Shown here one piece after another: positions 52,491-62,514 of a stretch of DNA of 64,000 bases. The notes below the pieces were generated by a model, which ran no database searches, had not been told where the DNA came from, and saw nothing but the letters and a program-made list of their open reading frames with translations. Each line of letters starts with the position of its first letter. Position 1 is the first letter of the stretch. The position numbers were made by a program, and so were the translations under genes. The stretch is from Desulforhabdus sp. TSK (GTDB lineage Bacteria > Desulfobacterota > Syntrophobacteria > Syntrophobacterales > Syntrophobacteraceae), in NCBI RefSeq assembly GCF_022836495.1, contig NZ_BQXM01000012.1, positions 60,833 to 124,832 on the forward strand, in the 5' to 3' direction.

Positions 52491-53933
52491 ATGGTGACGA
52501 CAATCATGATTTTCTCCCTGAAAATACTTCTCCTCCTTTGGGCGGTCAATTTCGCTCCCCCGTTCCTGGCTTATTTGCTGCGTGAAAAGTGGAATGCACC
52601 CCTCGATGGCGGCCGCATTTTTCTGGACGGCAAACCCCTCCTGGGGTCTCATAAAACCATTCGCGGCGTCTGCGCGGCGGCTTTCATGGGAATGAGCGCG
52701 GGCTTGATCCTCGAATTTCCCCTTTGGCTGGGATTGTCCGCCGGACTGCTCAGCATGGCGGGCGATCTGCTCTCGAGCTTTCTGAAACGGCGCATGGGGA
52801 TGGTCAGCGGCAGCGTTTTCGCCGGCCTGGACCAAATCTTCGAAGGGGCTTTCCCCTTCATCGTCATCGCACCGTATTTCGACCTCCCTTGGGGAGAGGT
52901 CTCCATACTCCTGGCTCTCTTTTGCCTGGGGGCCTATGTGGGCGCATGGTTTTTGAAGGAGTTTCTCCTGGGCAAGCCCTATGAGGCCTATCCACGATCC
53001 GTAAATGCATGGGTTCGCCTGCGGGAGCTCCGTTCCTGCCAGATCACCTCCAATCCCCTGCATCATTTCATCAACTTCGAAGACTCCATCTACTACCACA
53101 TCATCATGAAGACCGCCTTCAAATTGCTGGGGATTTACGACAAAGGGCAGAAAAACGCCTTGCAGATCCAGCAGCGTGAGGTGACCTTCACTTTTCCCGA
53201 CCTGCCCCCCTCTTTTGACAACTACACCATTCTGTTCTTCTCCGATCTCCATCTGGACGGTCTGAAGGGACTGACGGAAAAGCTTGTGACCATTTTGAAA
53301 GAGGTGAAGGCCGACCTGTGTATCCTGGGCGGGGATTTCAGGATGGAGACTCATGGCCCTTTCGCGCCGGCGTTGTCACACCTCAGCCGCGTGATTCCCG
53401 AGATCCGGGCGCAGGATGGAATCCTGAGCGTTCTGGGGAATCATGACTGTGTGGAGATTGTTGCACCCCTGGAAAAATATGGCATCGAGTTCCTGGTGAA
53501 CGACGCCAAGCCCATCGAACGAAACGGAGACCGCCTCTGGGTGGTCGGGGTGGATGACCCGCATTACTACAAATGCCACAACCTGGCCCAGGCCTTCGAA
53601 GATGTGCCTCCCGGTGAGTTCAATATTTTTGTGGCCCATTCCAACGAAGTATACCAAGAAGCCGCAGAGTACGCTCCACAGCTCTACCTGTGCGGTCACA
53701 CGCACGCGGGACAGATCCAGTTTCCCCATGTGGGACCGCTCTTCACTCACAGCAGGGCCCCGAGAAAGTTTTGCGAGGGAAAGTGGCGGTACGGCGACAT
53801 GGAAGGGTATACCAGCTGCGGCGTGGGAGTGTCGGGGGTTCCCGTTCGATTTGCTTCCACGGGCGAGGTATTGATCGTACGGTTGAAAAAGAGCCCCAAT
53901 CCGGGGGCGCACGACGCAGCACCCCCGGTCTGA
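52491..53933 (+). CDS. CarS-like CDP-lipid synthase domain fused to metallophosphoesterase
   Basis: A 480-residue fusion. Residues about 5-170 form a membrane domain of the CDP-archaeol synthase (CarS/DUF46) family: LDGKPLLGSHKTIRGV, then GDLLSSFLKRRMGMVSGSVFAGLDQIFEG. Residues about 215-465 form a calcineurin-like phosphoesterase of YkuE/YaeI type with FFSDLHLDG, LGGDF, LGNHDC, VAHSNE and CGHTHAGQ. CarS proteins activate lipids with CTP; the phosphoesterase may act on a phospholipid head group. The two halves are in one frame without stop or frameshift. The start ATG has only a weak AGG site. Function of the fusion is inferred, not known. Confidence 0.8.
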   Translation: MVTTIMIFSLKILLLLWAVNFAPPFLAYLLREKWNAPLDGGRIFLDGKPLLGSHKTIRGVCAAAFMGMSAGLILEFPLWLGLSAGLLSMAGDLLSSFLKRRMGMVSGSVFAGLDQIFEGAFPFIVIAPYFDLPWGEVSILLALFCLGAYVGAWFLKEFLLGKPYEAYPRSVNAWVRLRELRSCQITSNPLHHFINFEDSIYYHIIMKTAFKLLGIYDKGQKNALQIQQREVTFTFPDLPPSFDNYTILFFSDLHLDGLKGLTEKLVTILKEVKADLCILGGDFRMETHGPFAPALSHLSRVIPEIRAQDGILSVLGNHDCVEIVAPLEKYGIEFLVNDAKPIERNGDRLWVVGVDDPHYYKCHNLAQAFEDVPPGEFNIFVAHSNEVYQEAAEYAPQLYLCGHTHAGQIQFPHVGPLFTHSRAPRKFCEGKWRYGDMEGYTSCGVGVSGVPVRFASTGEVLIVRLKKSPNPGAHDAAPPV

Positions 53934-53939
53934 TGAAGG

Positions 53940-55649
53940 TCACTCTCCCGATTTGGGCTTCAGCAGCGGTGGGTCGTAGAGGTCAGGGGCATCCAGACCC
54001 AGCAGCTGAAAACACGTGGAGGCGATGTTTGTCAGCTTGGGCTCCTTCACTTGCGGGTCAAACTGGAAGGAGGGCTTCGATTCCGCTGGATCATAAACAA
54101 TGAACGGCACGGGATTCAGCGTGTGAGCCGTTTTCGCTTTGGGCTTCCCGTCCCCACTGTACTTGGCCTTGCCCGTTTTCTTGTCGAGCTCGTACATTTC
54201 TTCGGCGTTGCCGTGATCGGCCGTGACGACGAGGATTCCCCCCCCCCGTTCCGTCGCTTTCATGAGGCGCCCCAGGCAGAGGTCCACCGTTTCCACGGCG
54301 ATCCTTGCGGCCTGGAAAACCCCGGTGTGACCCACCATGTCTCCATTGGGAAAATTGAGACGGATCATGTCGAACTTTCCCGAGGCGATGGCTTCCACCA
54401 CGCGATCCGTAATGATTGCCGCCTGCATCCAGGGGCGCTCTTCGAAGGGCACCCGGTCCGACGGGACTTCCACATACTCTTCCAGCTCGGGGTCCAGCAG
54501 TCCCGAACGGTTGCCATTCCAGAAATAGGTCACATGGCCGTATTTTTGTGTCTCGCTGATGGCCATCTGCTTCATCCCGGCACGGCAGAGAAATTCTCCC
54601 ATGATTTTCTCAATGGCAGGCGGCTCCACCAGGTAGTTCCTGGGAATATGAAGTTCTGTGTCGTATTCCATCATACCGGCATAAGCGACCTCAGGACGGG
54701 GAACGCGCTCGAACTTGTCAAATTCCTCCTCCTCAAAGGCGCGGCTGATTTCGATGGCCCGATCGCCGCGATAGTTGAAATAAACAACGGAATCTCCGTC
54801 ACGCATGGGACCGAGAGGGCCGGAGGCATCGCCAATGACAAAGGGCGGCAGATCCTGATCGATGACGCCCGGGTTTTCGGCGCGATAGGTTTCGATGGCT
54901 TCCCGGGCGGAAGGGAAGCGGCGCCCTTCACCCGCCACGTGAGTCTTCCAGCCGAGCGCCACCATGTTCCAGTCGGCCTCGTATCGATCCATGGTGACCT
55001 TCATCCTGCCGCCACCGCTGGCAATACGGTAATCGACTCCCTCCCCTTCGTTGAGCTCCTTCAAAAAGGCTTCGAAGGGGAGCACATAATCCAGCGCGGA
55101 GGTCTCCCCCACATCCCTTCCGTCCAGTAGGATATGGATCCTGGCCCGCGAAATTTTCTCGTTCTTGGCCAGATGCCGGAGCATGGCTTTCAAATGGTCC
55201 CAATGACTGTGTACGTTCCCATCGGAAAACAGGCCGAGAAAGTGCATGGTGCCCTGGTGCCCCCGGCAGAAATCCACCAGGCGCCTCCAGCCCTTTCCTT
55301 CAAAGATGCGTCCCGACTCTATGGCCTCGTTCACCAATCGGGCGCCCTGGGGAAAAAATCGGCCTGCCCCGATGGCATTGTGTCCCACCTCGGAGTTGCC
55401 CATGTCGTCGTCAGACGGCAGGCCCACAGCCGTGCCGTGTGCTTTCAGCAGTGTATGGGGGCAATGTGCAAAGAGCCAATCCAGGTGCGGGGTATACCCC
55501 TGGGCGACGGCATTGCCTTCGACACTTTCCCTGCAGCCGATGCCATCCATGACAACGAAGGTGAGAGGACGCGGACGCCGGTTCTCGAAGAGGGGTTTCA
55601 TTTTCATACCTGAAAACCTTTCCTGGTAAATATCTTCATGATCCATCAT
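53940..55649 (-). CDS. gpmI: 2,3-bisphosphoglycerate-independent phosphoglycerate mutase
   Basis: A 569-residue alkaline-phosphatase-superfamily mutase interconverting 3- and 2-phosphoglycerate. It shows VVMDGIGCRES, GLPSDDDMGNSEVGHNAIGAGR (active-site Ser), ILLDGRDVGETSAL, NFPNGDMVGHTGVF and VVTADHGNAEEM (metal ligands). It is longer than the usual 510 and starts with ATG 55649 overlapping the protease stop by ATGA; a later in-frame ATG at 55607 is possible. Likely co-transcribed with the protease gene. Confidence 0.95.
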   Translation of the reverse strand: MMDHEDIYQERFSGMKMKPLFENRRPRPLTFVVMDGIGCRESVEGNAVAQGYTPHLDWLFAHCPHTLLKAHGTAVGLPSDDDMGNSEVGHNAIGAGRFFPQGARLVNEAIESGRIFEGKGWRRLVDFCRGHQGTMHFLGLFSDGNVHSHWDHLKAMLRHLAKNEKISRARIHILLDGRDVGETSALDYVLPFEAFLKELNEGEGVDYRIASGGGRMKVTMDRYEADWNMVALGWKTHVAGEGRRFPSAREAIETYRAENPGVIDQDLPPFVIGDASGPLGPMRDGDSVVYFNYRGDRAIEISRAFEEEEFDKFERVPRPEVAYAGMMEYDTELHIPRNYLVEPPAIEKIMGEFLCRAGMKQMAISETQKYGHVTYFWNGNRSGLLDPELEEYVEVPSDRVPFEERPWMQAAIITDRVVEAIASGKFDMIRLNFPNGDMVGHTGVFQAARIAVETVDLCLGRLMKATERGGGILVVTADHGNAEEMYELDKKTGKAKYSGDGKPKAKTAHTLNPVPFIVYDPAESKPSFQFDPQVKEPKLTNIASTCFQLLGLDAPDLYDPPLLKPKSGE

Positions 55650-56737
55650 CTCTTGGGCTGCTCTCCCAGCACAAGGCTGAGAAATTTGCGAGCGCCCCCG
55701 GAACGGATGATTTCCAGTTCAACACGATCACCCGGCCTGAATTTCCGGGTCTCCCGGATCACCGTATCGGCATCCGTCACCCTTCGGCCGTTCATCTCCA
55801 CAATGACGTCGCCACCGACGACGACTATCTTGTTTCCCACCTGGACACGAGAAGTCCCCCCACGGAGCCCCGCACGATCCGCCGGCCCGCGCGGCACCAC
55901 CTCCACCACCAGGACGCCGGTATCCGAAGGAAGCTTCAAGGCTCTGGCGACATCCGCCGAGAGAGTCATGAGGGAGACCCCCATCCAGGGATAAGCGTAG
56001 TAACCCTTCTCGATGAGCTCATCCAGGACCCTCTTGGCCGTATCCACCGGAATGGCGAAGCCGATTCCCACATTCGCACCCGTCGGGCTGAAAATCGCCG
56101 TGTTGATGCCGATCATCTTTCCCGAGGAGTCGATGAGGGGGCCACCGGAATTGCCCGGATTGATGGACGCATCGGTCTGGATAACGTCCTCGACCAGCGT
56201 CCCGCTGCTGGAGCGGAGGGTGCGGCCGATGGAGCTGATGACCCCGGTGGTGAGCGTCTGCCCCAAACCGAAAGGGTTTCCAATGGCAATGGCCTTCTGC
56301 CCCACCTTGAGATTTTCCGAAGAGCCCATGGGAATCACAACAAGGTTTGCCTTTTTGGCATCTATCTTGACCACGGCGATGTCCGTATCGGGGTCGGAGC
56401 CGATGAGCCGGGCCGTATACTTGTTGCCATCGGCCAGCGTCACTTCCAGCTTGCGGGCGTCTTCGATAACGTGGTGATTCGTCAGGATATAGCCTCTCGA
56501 ATCGATGACCGAGCCGGAGCCGGCTCCCTGCCGCGGCACCGCGTTGAAGAAGAAATCATGCTCCATGACCGTGCTCGTGATGTTGACGACCCCTGGAGCC
56601 AATCGTTCATAAAGATCGATGTTGTTCCTTTCGTCTTCCGTCATGGCAACTGCCGAGCCGCCTGCCCAGGGGATGAAACAGAACAGTCCGAGGATGAGAC
56701 CCGTCATCAACAACTTCTTGAGAATACTTTTCCACAT
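55646..56737 (-). CDS. DegP/HtrA-type serine protease with PDZ domain
   Basis: A 363-residue periplasmic protease. A signal peptide (LLMTGLILGLFCFIPWAGGSAVA) precedes a trypsin-like domain with His in LTNHHVIEDA, Asp in DPDTDIAVVKI and Ser in SINPGNSGGPLID, followed by a single PDZ domain (PWMGVSLMTLSADVARAL to the end). One PDZ domain makes it DegS-like in layout. It acts in envelope protein quality control or signalling. Its stop overlaps gpmI, an unusual operon partner. Confidence 0.93.
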   Translation of the reverse strand: MWKSILKKLLMTGLILGLFCFIPWAGGSAVAMTEDERNNIDLYERLAPGVVNITSTVMEHDFFFNAVPRQGAGSGSVIDSRGYILTNHHVIEDARKLEVTLADGNKYTARLIGSDPDTDIAVVKIDAKKANLVVIPMGSSENLKVGQKAIAIGNPFGLGQTLTTGVISSIGRTLRSSSGTLVEDVIQTDASINPGNSGGPLIDSSGKMIGINTAIFSPTGANVGIGFAIPVDTAKRVLDELIEKGYYAYPWMGVSLMTLSADVARALKLPSDTGVLVVEVVPRGPADRAGLRGGTSRVQVGNKIVVVGGDVIVEMNGRRVTDADTVIRETRKFRPGDRVELEIIRSGGARKFLSLVLGEQPKR

Positions 56738-57003
56738 GGCCTGCCTCCGAGGATGGATTTCTGAAGGAAAAAATATAAGCCACGGTCGTGGGCAACCCCT
56801 CGTCCCGGTTGTTCGAGCCCATGGAGCTTCGAGACTTTACCAAGTTCATTCCTGCTTGGCAAATTATAGCTTAGAGTTTCTCCTCATTGATGATAAACTG
56901 ATTACTCATTTAGGTTTTCAGCAATTGCAAAACGATGACGGGATGAACACGGTCCGCAACCACTCTGGAAATCTGTTCACACATTGAAGGCCTTCCGTCC
57001 GAC

Positions 57004-57600
57004 ATGCTCCCATTGTGTTTCCCCAAAAAACTTGAAGAGCTTTTCAACGCTTCCGCATGGACATGGATCACACTCGTGTACGCCGGGCAGGCGGTCGGAT
57101 CCGTCTTGTTCGCCTGGTGGTTCAGCCTGGACTTCGACACTCTGATCTTCCCCCTGGGTCTCCTGTTTTTCGGGACACTCATTGCCTGGTGCTTCAGAGG
57201 GCTGGAAAATCGGAGCGCCCTGAGCTCCTGGCATTGGTGGGTACCGGGAATCATATACGCCCTCTTCATTTTCCTCCTCTCCCACGAATCCTTCAACGAT
57301 ATCAGTATTCCCGTGAATACCAACTCATTCCATCCCGTGGAGTATTTCACTCTGGGGATTTTCCTCTGCTGGGGCTGGTATCCCGTCCTCAAAAAACGGG
57401 GAGAATGGGTTCTCGCACGGAGGGTCCTTCTGACTGGATTCACTTATGGGGTGCTCGACGAATTGCATCAGTCTTTTGTTCCCGGCAGGTATCCGAGCCT
57501 GGTGGATCTGCTCCTGGATCTGCTGGGGTTGAGCGCCGGCGTGACGATTTTTGTGCTGGCGGGATATTTTCAGAAGAACCTCAAGAGACACACATCATGA
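57004..57600 (+). CDS. VanZ-like membrane protein
   Basis: A 198-residue protein with five to six hydrophobic segments and the VanZ pattern: ALFIFLLSHESFNDI, NSFHPVEYFTLGIFL and GVLDELHQSFVPGRYPSLVDLLLDLLG. VanZ proteins lower teicoplanin binding in enterococci, but the wider family has no settled function. The stop overlaps the start of the next, giant gene by ATGA, so both are translated together. Confidence 0.85.
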   Translation: MLPLCFPKKLEELFNASAWTWITLVYAGQAVGSVLFAWWFSLDFDTLIFPLGLLFFGTLIAWCFRGLENRSALSSWHWWVPGIIYALFIFLLSHESFNDISIPVNTNSFHPVEYFTLGIFLCWGWYPVLKKRGEWVLARRVLLTGFTYGVLDELHQSFVPGRYPSLVDLLLDLLGLSAGVTIFVLAGYFQKNLKRHTS

Positions 57601-60600
57601 ACGATCAAGGCTTTGCCCGGCAGATGAAGCATCCGGGATCTCAAGAGACTTTTTTTCGCCTCATCAAGCCCGAGGACTATGCTGAAGCCGGCATCAATCC
57701 GCAGGATGTGCCCATCGGCACCTTTGCGGCGGAGGACCATCCGAGCTTTCTTCCCAGCCGGTTCGGGGGAAACGCCTATGGCTTGGGGTTGATTGAACAG
57801 AGCATACTAAACCGTGCCGACACGGATTTCCTGGAAAGTCTCGACTTTCAGGACAAGGATATGCTCAGGAAGAACGCCCGCCGCCTCAATGCCATTTACC
57901 AGAAGCTGGGGCTGCTCATTCGCTTCAGCCGCGCCGGCAAACGCTACTTTCTCATTCCCATCAACCTGGTGGCCCATTCCCTCCAGGAAATCAAAACCAA
58001 AGCCGATGAAATCGAAGAGCTCATCATCCAGCACATCTTCGAAACCCGGACGGACCGGCTGGATATCGGGCTCCTGACGGCAGGCCAGGACCTTATCGTC
58101 CATGAACTGCGTGCGCGCCTGTCCACCCACCGCATCTTCATCTTCGAATCCATTGAAAAACTTCGTTCGTGGCGCCTCCCCCTCGACATCGTCATCCTGC
58201 CCAAGGACCCCTTTGAATACCTTCTGGAACAGCAGTTGCCCAATGCGTCCAAGCGTCCCATGACCCGCAAGCGGCTGTCCTATTACGCCATGTACCTGGC
58301 CGGCAAGATTTACGACCTGTTGGAGGCCAACGGCAAGATCCATGTGCTGGCGCATTCCCCTGGACCGCAGGAGGACCAGAGCTGCCATGTGCGTTTCAAA
58401 TCCGATGAAGATCTCAAATTTTTCCTGCTTTTTACCCATACCTTCAAAACCAAGCAGAAGTACGAAGGCCATTCCTCCCAGGACTCCATGGAGATCCATA
58501 TTTCCGATTTCCACTACTACTTGAACCGTTTTGCCTTCTTCGATCCTCACCTCAAGGGGCTGCTCAATCATCACAAACCGGAAGAGATGTCCATAGAGGA
58601 TGTCAACCACCTTCCGTACCTGAACCTGCGCCTGCCTCACACCCACATGAAAAACCCGGAGAAACAGTGGAGAAAGATTTTCGAGCTCTACTTTTTCAGC
58701 AAGGCGCTGAAGCGCAAGTCCCCGCGGCATCATCACCAGTATTGGGAAGAACGCCTGGAAATGGACCGGGAACTGCCCGAAAGTCTTTTCGTTTTTCTTG
58801 GAACCCCCCGTCGGCCTCAAACCACTCTGGAAATGCTCGAGGAGGACATCAAAGCTTCGGGAATGGAGGGATGCAGCCTTCCCCTGGTGGCTGAATACCG
58901 GAATACCTTTCGCTACGTGATGGATGTGCTGAATATCCTGGCGCAGATCCGGAACAACACGTTTCAAGGGCTCAATGAACTGGCGAGGCATCGCCTGAGC
59001 AACCCTTTCAGGAGCCAGAACGAGCAGATTGCCGCCGTCCCGAAGCTCCTCGGGCAGATGGGCCTGCTGGAGAAGAGCCTCAATCTGCTGAATCCGGACG
59101 GCATCGAAGGTCCGCTCACGCCGATTTTGGAAAATATTCCCAAGCTCTCCCTCCACGGTTTTTCCCCCGCACAGCTCCGTGAAATCGTCCTCATCGTGGT
59201 GGGCCACTCCACCATGAGCCGCATCGTCTTTGGAAAGCTTCCCGCCAAGACCTTGAAGCCCATCACCGATCACGCCGGCGAGGGAAGCCAGCAGGACATC
59301 GTGGACCTTCTGCGTCTGTGCCGTCTCATGAGTCTGGCCGAGATTGCCGGCGCTCTGGGAGATGCCTTCACCGAGGCACAGGCCAAGGAGCTCTTTAGCA
59401 TCTACGATGACGCTGTCGCGGTGGCCACCGATTCCCAGATGACCTGGGACCGACAGCACGATTTGCGCATCAGCTCCCTGGGAGGAGTTCAGAACAAGGC
59501 CATCCGTGAGATGATGAAGTTCTTCAACTTGTTCGAATTTCTGGACAACTGGAAGGAGTTCCAGCGCAAGAACACCTTTGAGAAAGAGGTCATCTGCGAC
59601 TATCAGAGCGAAAAGCTGATGCTCCTGGAAGAGGCTCTGAGGCTGGCGCGCATTGCCGAAGAGTTCAAACAGCAGTTCATGTCCAATTACATCTTCGGGC
59701 AATCCTACTTTTTCCGGCAGTTTTTGGACACGGAGTTTCACGGAACCGGGCATCTCTTTCCCAAGCTGGGCACCCAGGCGGGGTTCATCCTGCTTTGGAT
59801 CGCCGTCAATGCTTCCGAAAGGCACATCATCAACTTCAACCCGGTCCTGGCCGGTATCGCACGGGGCCGCCGCGAGCCGCGCATCAGCAAGATCAGGGAA
59901 ACCCTGCTGCGCATCCCTTTCCAGGAACTCCACCCCAACTACTTCGATTCCATCAAGAAAACCCTCGCCGGGGGAAGCCCTGCATTCATCTTTGACAGCG
60001 GCCTGCGCCTCATGAACAATCCCGCGACCCGCGCCATAGATATCTCTTTTGTGGATGTAGAAGAAAACATTCAACAGATCGAAACGCTGCTCCCCCACTT
60101 CGAATCCCAAAAATTGCGCGGGGTGTCCCTGAAAGACCTGCGGGAGATGGAGCGCCGTTTTTCCGAGCTGGTGAGCTTTCACGAGTACCTGCAGCGTGAG
60201 GGTTGCACCCTGCAGTGCGAGCTTTTCGAAAGCGGCGCCGGGCTGGATGAGAAGGATCGCGAGATCAGCCGAATCGAACGTCAGCTCAAGTCGACGCTTC
60301 AGAGCCAGGTTTTCATTCCTGAAGAAATCTACGACACCCTCAGCATCCTGGCCAAACACTGCCCGGATATCCTCAGGTTTTTCCTGCCGGAATTCCATGC
60401 CTTCGGGAATCTTCTGGAGAACTGGCCCACCCGGCAAAAGCAGTCTCTGGGAAGCTACGTCATGCGGTGCCTGGAAAAATTCCAGGCGCTCGTGATCCGA
60501 GACCGCAATTCCTTCCAGGACCCCAACACCTTCTACCAGCTGGCCAAGCAGGAATTCGGGCCCCTGGCTGAAGAAGGCATCGGCGCCACACACGCTCAAA

Positions 60601-62321
60601 TGGATATCCTGGAACACCTCGTGGAGCGCATTCAGCAGCAGCCCTCTCTCTACCAGGCCCTCACCCTGGCCCTGCTCTTCCAGGAGATCGCCAAAATCGA
60701 GATGTATTCCATCGCTGCAGAAGATACCGATGAAGCGGCCTCATGCTGGATGCACGCCGAGCAGGGGTCCTATGTCCTCAGCCGGAGCGATCTTTTGAAA
60801 AAGTATGGGCTCGCTCCCCAGGTCGAACGGCTGGTCTCACACCTGGTGCGGCATCATGGCCTCATCGGCCATGTCATCCAGGGGGAGGAGCCCGTCCTGG
60901 CCTTGCACCACTACACCGAAGACAATGACGAAATCCTCCTGGACGTTTTCGTGCTGCACGGGATTCTGGCCGCTTCCGCCGTCCAGGAAGGCCTGATGGT
61001 TTCCGACCTCGTGGATGAGTTCCTCTATTATCGGTCTGTGGCCCTTGAAATTTTTCGATCCCGCGACCAGTGGGACAGATGGCTTCGAACCCTTTGCCGG
61101 GAAAAGGGCGCGGAAGTGCTCCCGGAATTCCAGCTGACCGGCCTTGACCTCGACATGGAGGTGGATACGTCGGAGCAGATGCAATACTGCGGTTTCGTCG
61201 ACAGCGATTTTGAAGACCCTCTCCTATGGAAGGGACGCCAGCGGAGTGCCTTCGAACGCCTCCTGAGGCTCTTCGGCATCCGCTGGGTGGACTACCAGGA
61301 TTTACAGATGCATCTTCTGAAAAGGCCCGTCAATTTCATCTACCACAAGAAAAAGCTCAAGAGCGTGGGCCTGGCGACCTTCGAAAGACAGCTCGGCGAG
61401 GCAAAAACGCTTTATGATGTGCTGGCTTCACTGAGCCCCGAGGTGCGGTTTTATCTCCTGTACTGCCTGGACCCTCTGGGTGGAGGAATGCGCGTCTACG
61501 ACTTTGCCCCCCTGTGCCGCTTCCTGAAAGTACAGGAATGCACCAAGCTCCTCCTCATCGCCATTCAATCCTTTCATTATCATTTTGGAATTGAAGAAAA
61601 AGGGGGACTCATCACTTTCAGAGAATTGAGCCAGAACATTGAACGCAGGCATGAAGTCCTCCAGAATGCCCTGCTCCATTTCCCGTTTCCTCGACACTGC
61701 ATCGAAAACGGCAAGCCCATCCTCCTGCCCCGCGGCTACGGCCAGCTCTATTTTCACGCCAGTAGTAAGGAAAAGGCCGTGCGAGCCAATTACCACGACG
61801 CCGTGCAATTCGATCGCATGATGAAATCCCTGGCCCAGATCTGGAATCATGACGAACTGAGCCGGCATTACCAGGGTCTCATTGTTGAGCTCCAGGAAAA
61901 ACTGCCCTACGATACGAAAAATTTTGAAGAGGAGCTGGAAAAGGCCTTCAGGGAACAGCAGAAAAAAATCAGCGAGCGCATCCTGAAAGACTTTGAAACG
62001 CGCCTCAACCAAGCTGAGGATTTTTCCCGGTTGTATGAAATTCAGGAGGACATGAAAGCTCGGAAGGAAGAAATGCATCTCTCGGAAGAGCAGCAGTTTC
62101 TCTTGAAGGAAATGTATGAATTCCACCGCTCGCGCCTGCGGGATATCTACCTGGGTTCCATTTACCTGGCCATCAACTCGCTCCAATCCCGCGAGAGCAT
62201 TCTTGCCTACTGGGGCAAGCTGAAATATGAGCTCTTCTCCTACCGGGCGTACGTCGGCAAGGAATACGAATCCCTCATCGCCCAGTACCTGGACCAGAAG
62301 CTGGAGCTGTTGCCTGCCTGA
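57597..62321 (+). CDS. Unrecognised 1574-residue protein with degenerate HD-like region
   Basis: ATG 57597 overlaps the vanZ-like stop; an open extension to 57057 is a shadow of that gene. The protein is soluble, with no signal peptide or membrane helix. I do not recognise a full-length family. Residues about 1020-1130 look like the HD domain of GlnD-type proteins: ALLFQEIAKIEMY where HD would be, HAEQGSYVLSR, YGLAPQVERLVSHLVRHHGLIG and a later LLDVFVLHGILAASAV. The HD pair itself is replaced, so hydrolase activity is doubtful. The last 200 residues are coiled-coil-like (FEEELEKAFREQQKKISERILKDFE). Cys are few. Function unknown. Confidence 0.75.
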   Translation: MNDQGFARQMKHPGSQETFFRLIKPEDYAEAGINPQDVPIGTFAAEDHPSFLPSRFGGNAYGLGLIEQSILNRADTDFLESLDFQDKDMLRKNARRLNAIYQKLGLLIRFSRAGKRYFLIPINLVAHSLQEIKTKADEIEELIIQHIFETRTDRLDIGLLTAGQDLIVHELRARLSTHRIFIFESIEKLRSWRLPLDIVILPKDPFEYLLEQQLPNASKRPMTRKRLSYYAMYLAGKIYDLLEANGKIHVLAHSPGPQEDQSCHVRFKSDEDLKFFLLFTHTFKTKQKYEGHSSQDSMEIHISDFHYYLNRFAFFDPHLKGLLNHHKPEEMSIEDVNHLPYLNLRLPHTHMKNPEKQWRKIFELYFFSKALKRKSPRHHHQYWEERLEMDRELPESLFVFLGTPRRPQTTLEMLEEDIKASGMEGCSLPLVAEYRNTFRYVMDVLNILAQIRNNTFQGLNELARHRLSNPFRSQNEQIAAVPKLLGQMGLLEKSLNLLNPDGIEGPLTPILENIPKLSLHGFSPAQLREIVLIVVGHSTMSRIVFGKLPAKTLKPITDHAGEGSQQDIVDLLRLCRLMSLAEIAGALGDAFTEAQAKELFSIYDDAVAVATDSQMTWDRQHDLRISSLGGVQNKAIREMMKFFNLFEFLDNWKEFQRKNTFEKEVICDYQSEKLMLLEEALRLARIAEEFKQQFMSNYIFGQSYFFRQFLDTEFHGTGHLFPKLGTQAGFILLWIAVNASERHIINFNPVLAGIARGRREPRISKIRETLLRIPFQELHPNYFDSIKKTLAGGSPAFIFDSGLRLMNNPATRAIDISFVDVEENIQQIETLLPHFESQKLRGVSLKDLREMERRFSELVSFHEYLQREGCTLQCELFESGAGLDEKDREISRIERQLKSTLQSQVFIPEEIYDTLSILAKHCPDILRFFLPEFHAFGNLLENWPTRQKQSLGSYVMRCLEKFQALVIRDRNSFQDPNTFYQLAKQEFGPLAEEGIGATHAQMDILEHLVERIQQQPSLYQALTLALLFQEIAKIEMYSIAAEDTDEAASCWMHAEQGSYVLSRSDLLKKYGLAPQVERLVSHLVRHHGLIGHVIQGEEPVLALHHYTEDNDEILLDVFVLHGILAASAVQEGLMVSDLVDEFLYYRSVALEIFRSRDQWDRWLRTLCREKGAEVLPEFQLTGLDLDMEVDTSEQMQYCGFVDSDFEDPLLWKGRQRSAFERLLRLFGIRWVDYQDLQMHLLKRPVNFIYHKKKLKSVGLATFERQLGEAKTLYDVLASLSPEVRFYLLYCLDPLGGGMRVYDFAPLCRFLKVQECTKLLLIAIQSFHYHFGIEEKGGLITFRELSQNIERRHEVLQNALLHFPFPRHCIENGKPILLPRGYGQLYFHASSKEKAVRANYHDAVQFDRMMKSLAQIWNHDELSRHYQGLIVELQEKLPYDTKNFEEELEKAFREQQKKISERILKDFETRLNQAEDFSRLYEIQEDMKARKEEMHLSEEQQFLLKEMYEFHRSRLRDIYLGSIYLAINSLQSRESILAYWGKLKYELFSYRAYVGKEYESLIAQYLDQKLELLPA

Positions 62322-62514
62322 CTGAGTCGGCTTCTCCAGAGTGGCGGGGCAAATCGCCTCACGCAAACAGCGCCTGAAGCGTGTGCGACAATGGGGGGCG
62401 GTTACCGAGTGCGGGCCGAAATCGTCCGGAAAGGACAACTTGCCTGCGAGGATTCATGGACATTTACGCCCCTCACCGGCAGGCGAAAGCACCCAAGCCG
62501 TGGCCGGCCCTCAC

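Noticed and set aside
57807..60617. 936-codon open frame opposite the giant gene
   Set aside because: No ribosome site or motif; the plus-strand gene is coupled to the VanZ-like gene and has normal codon use.
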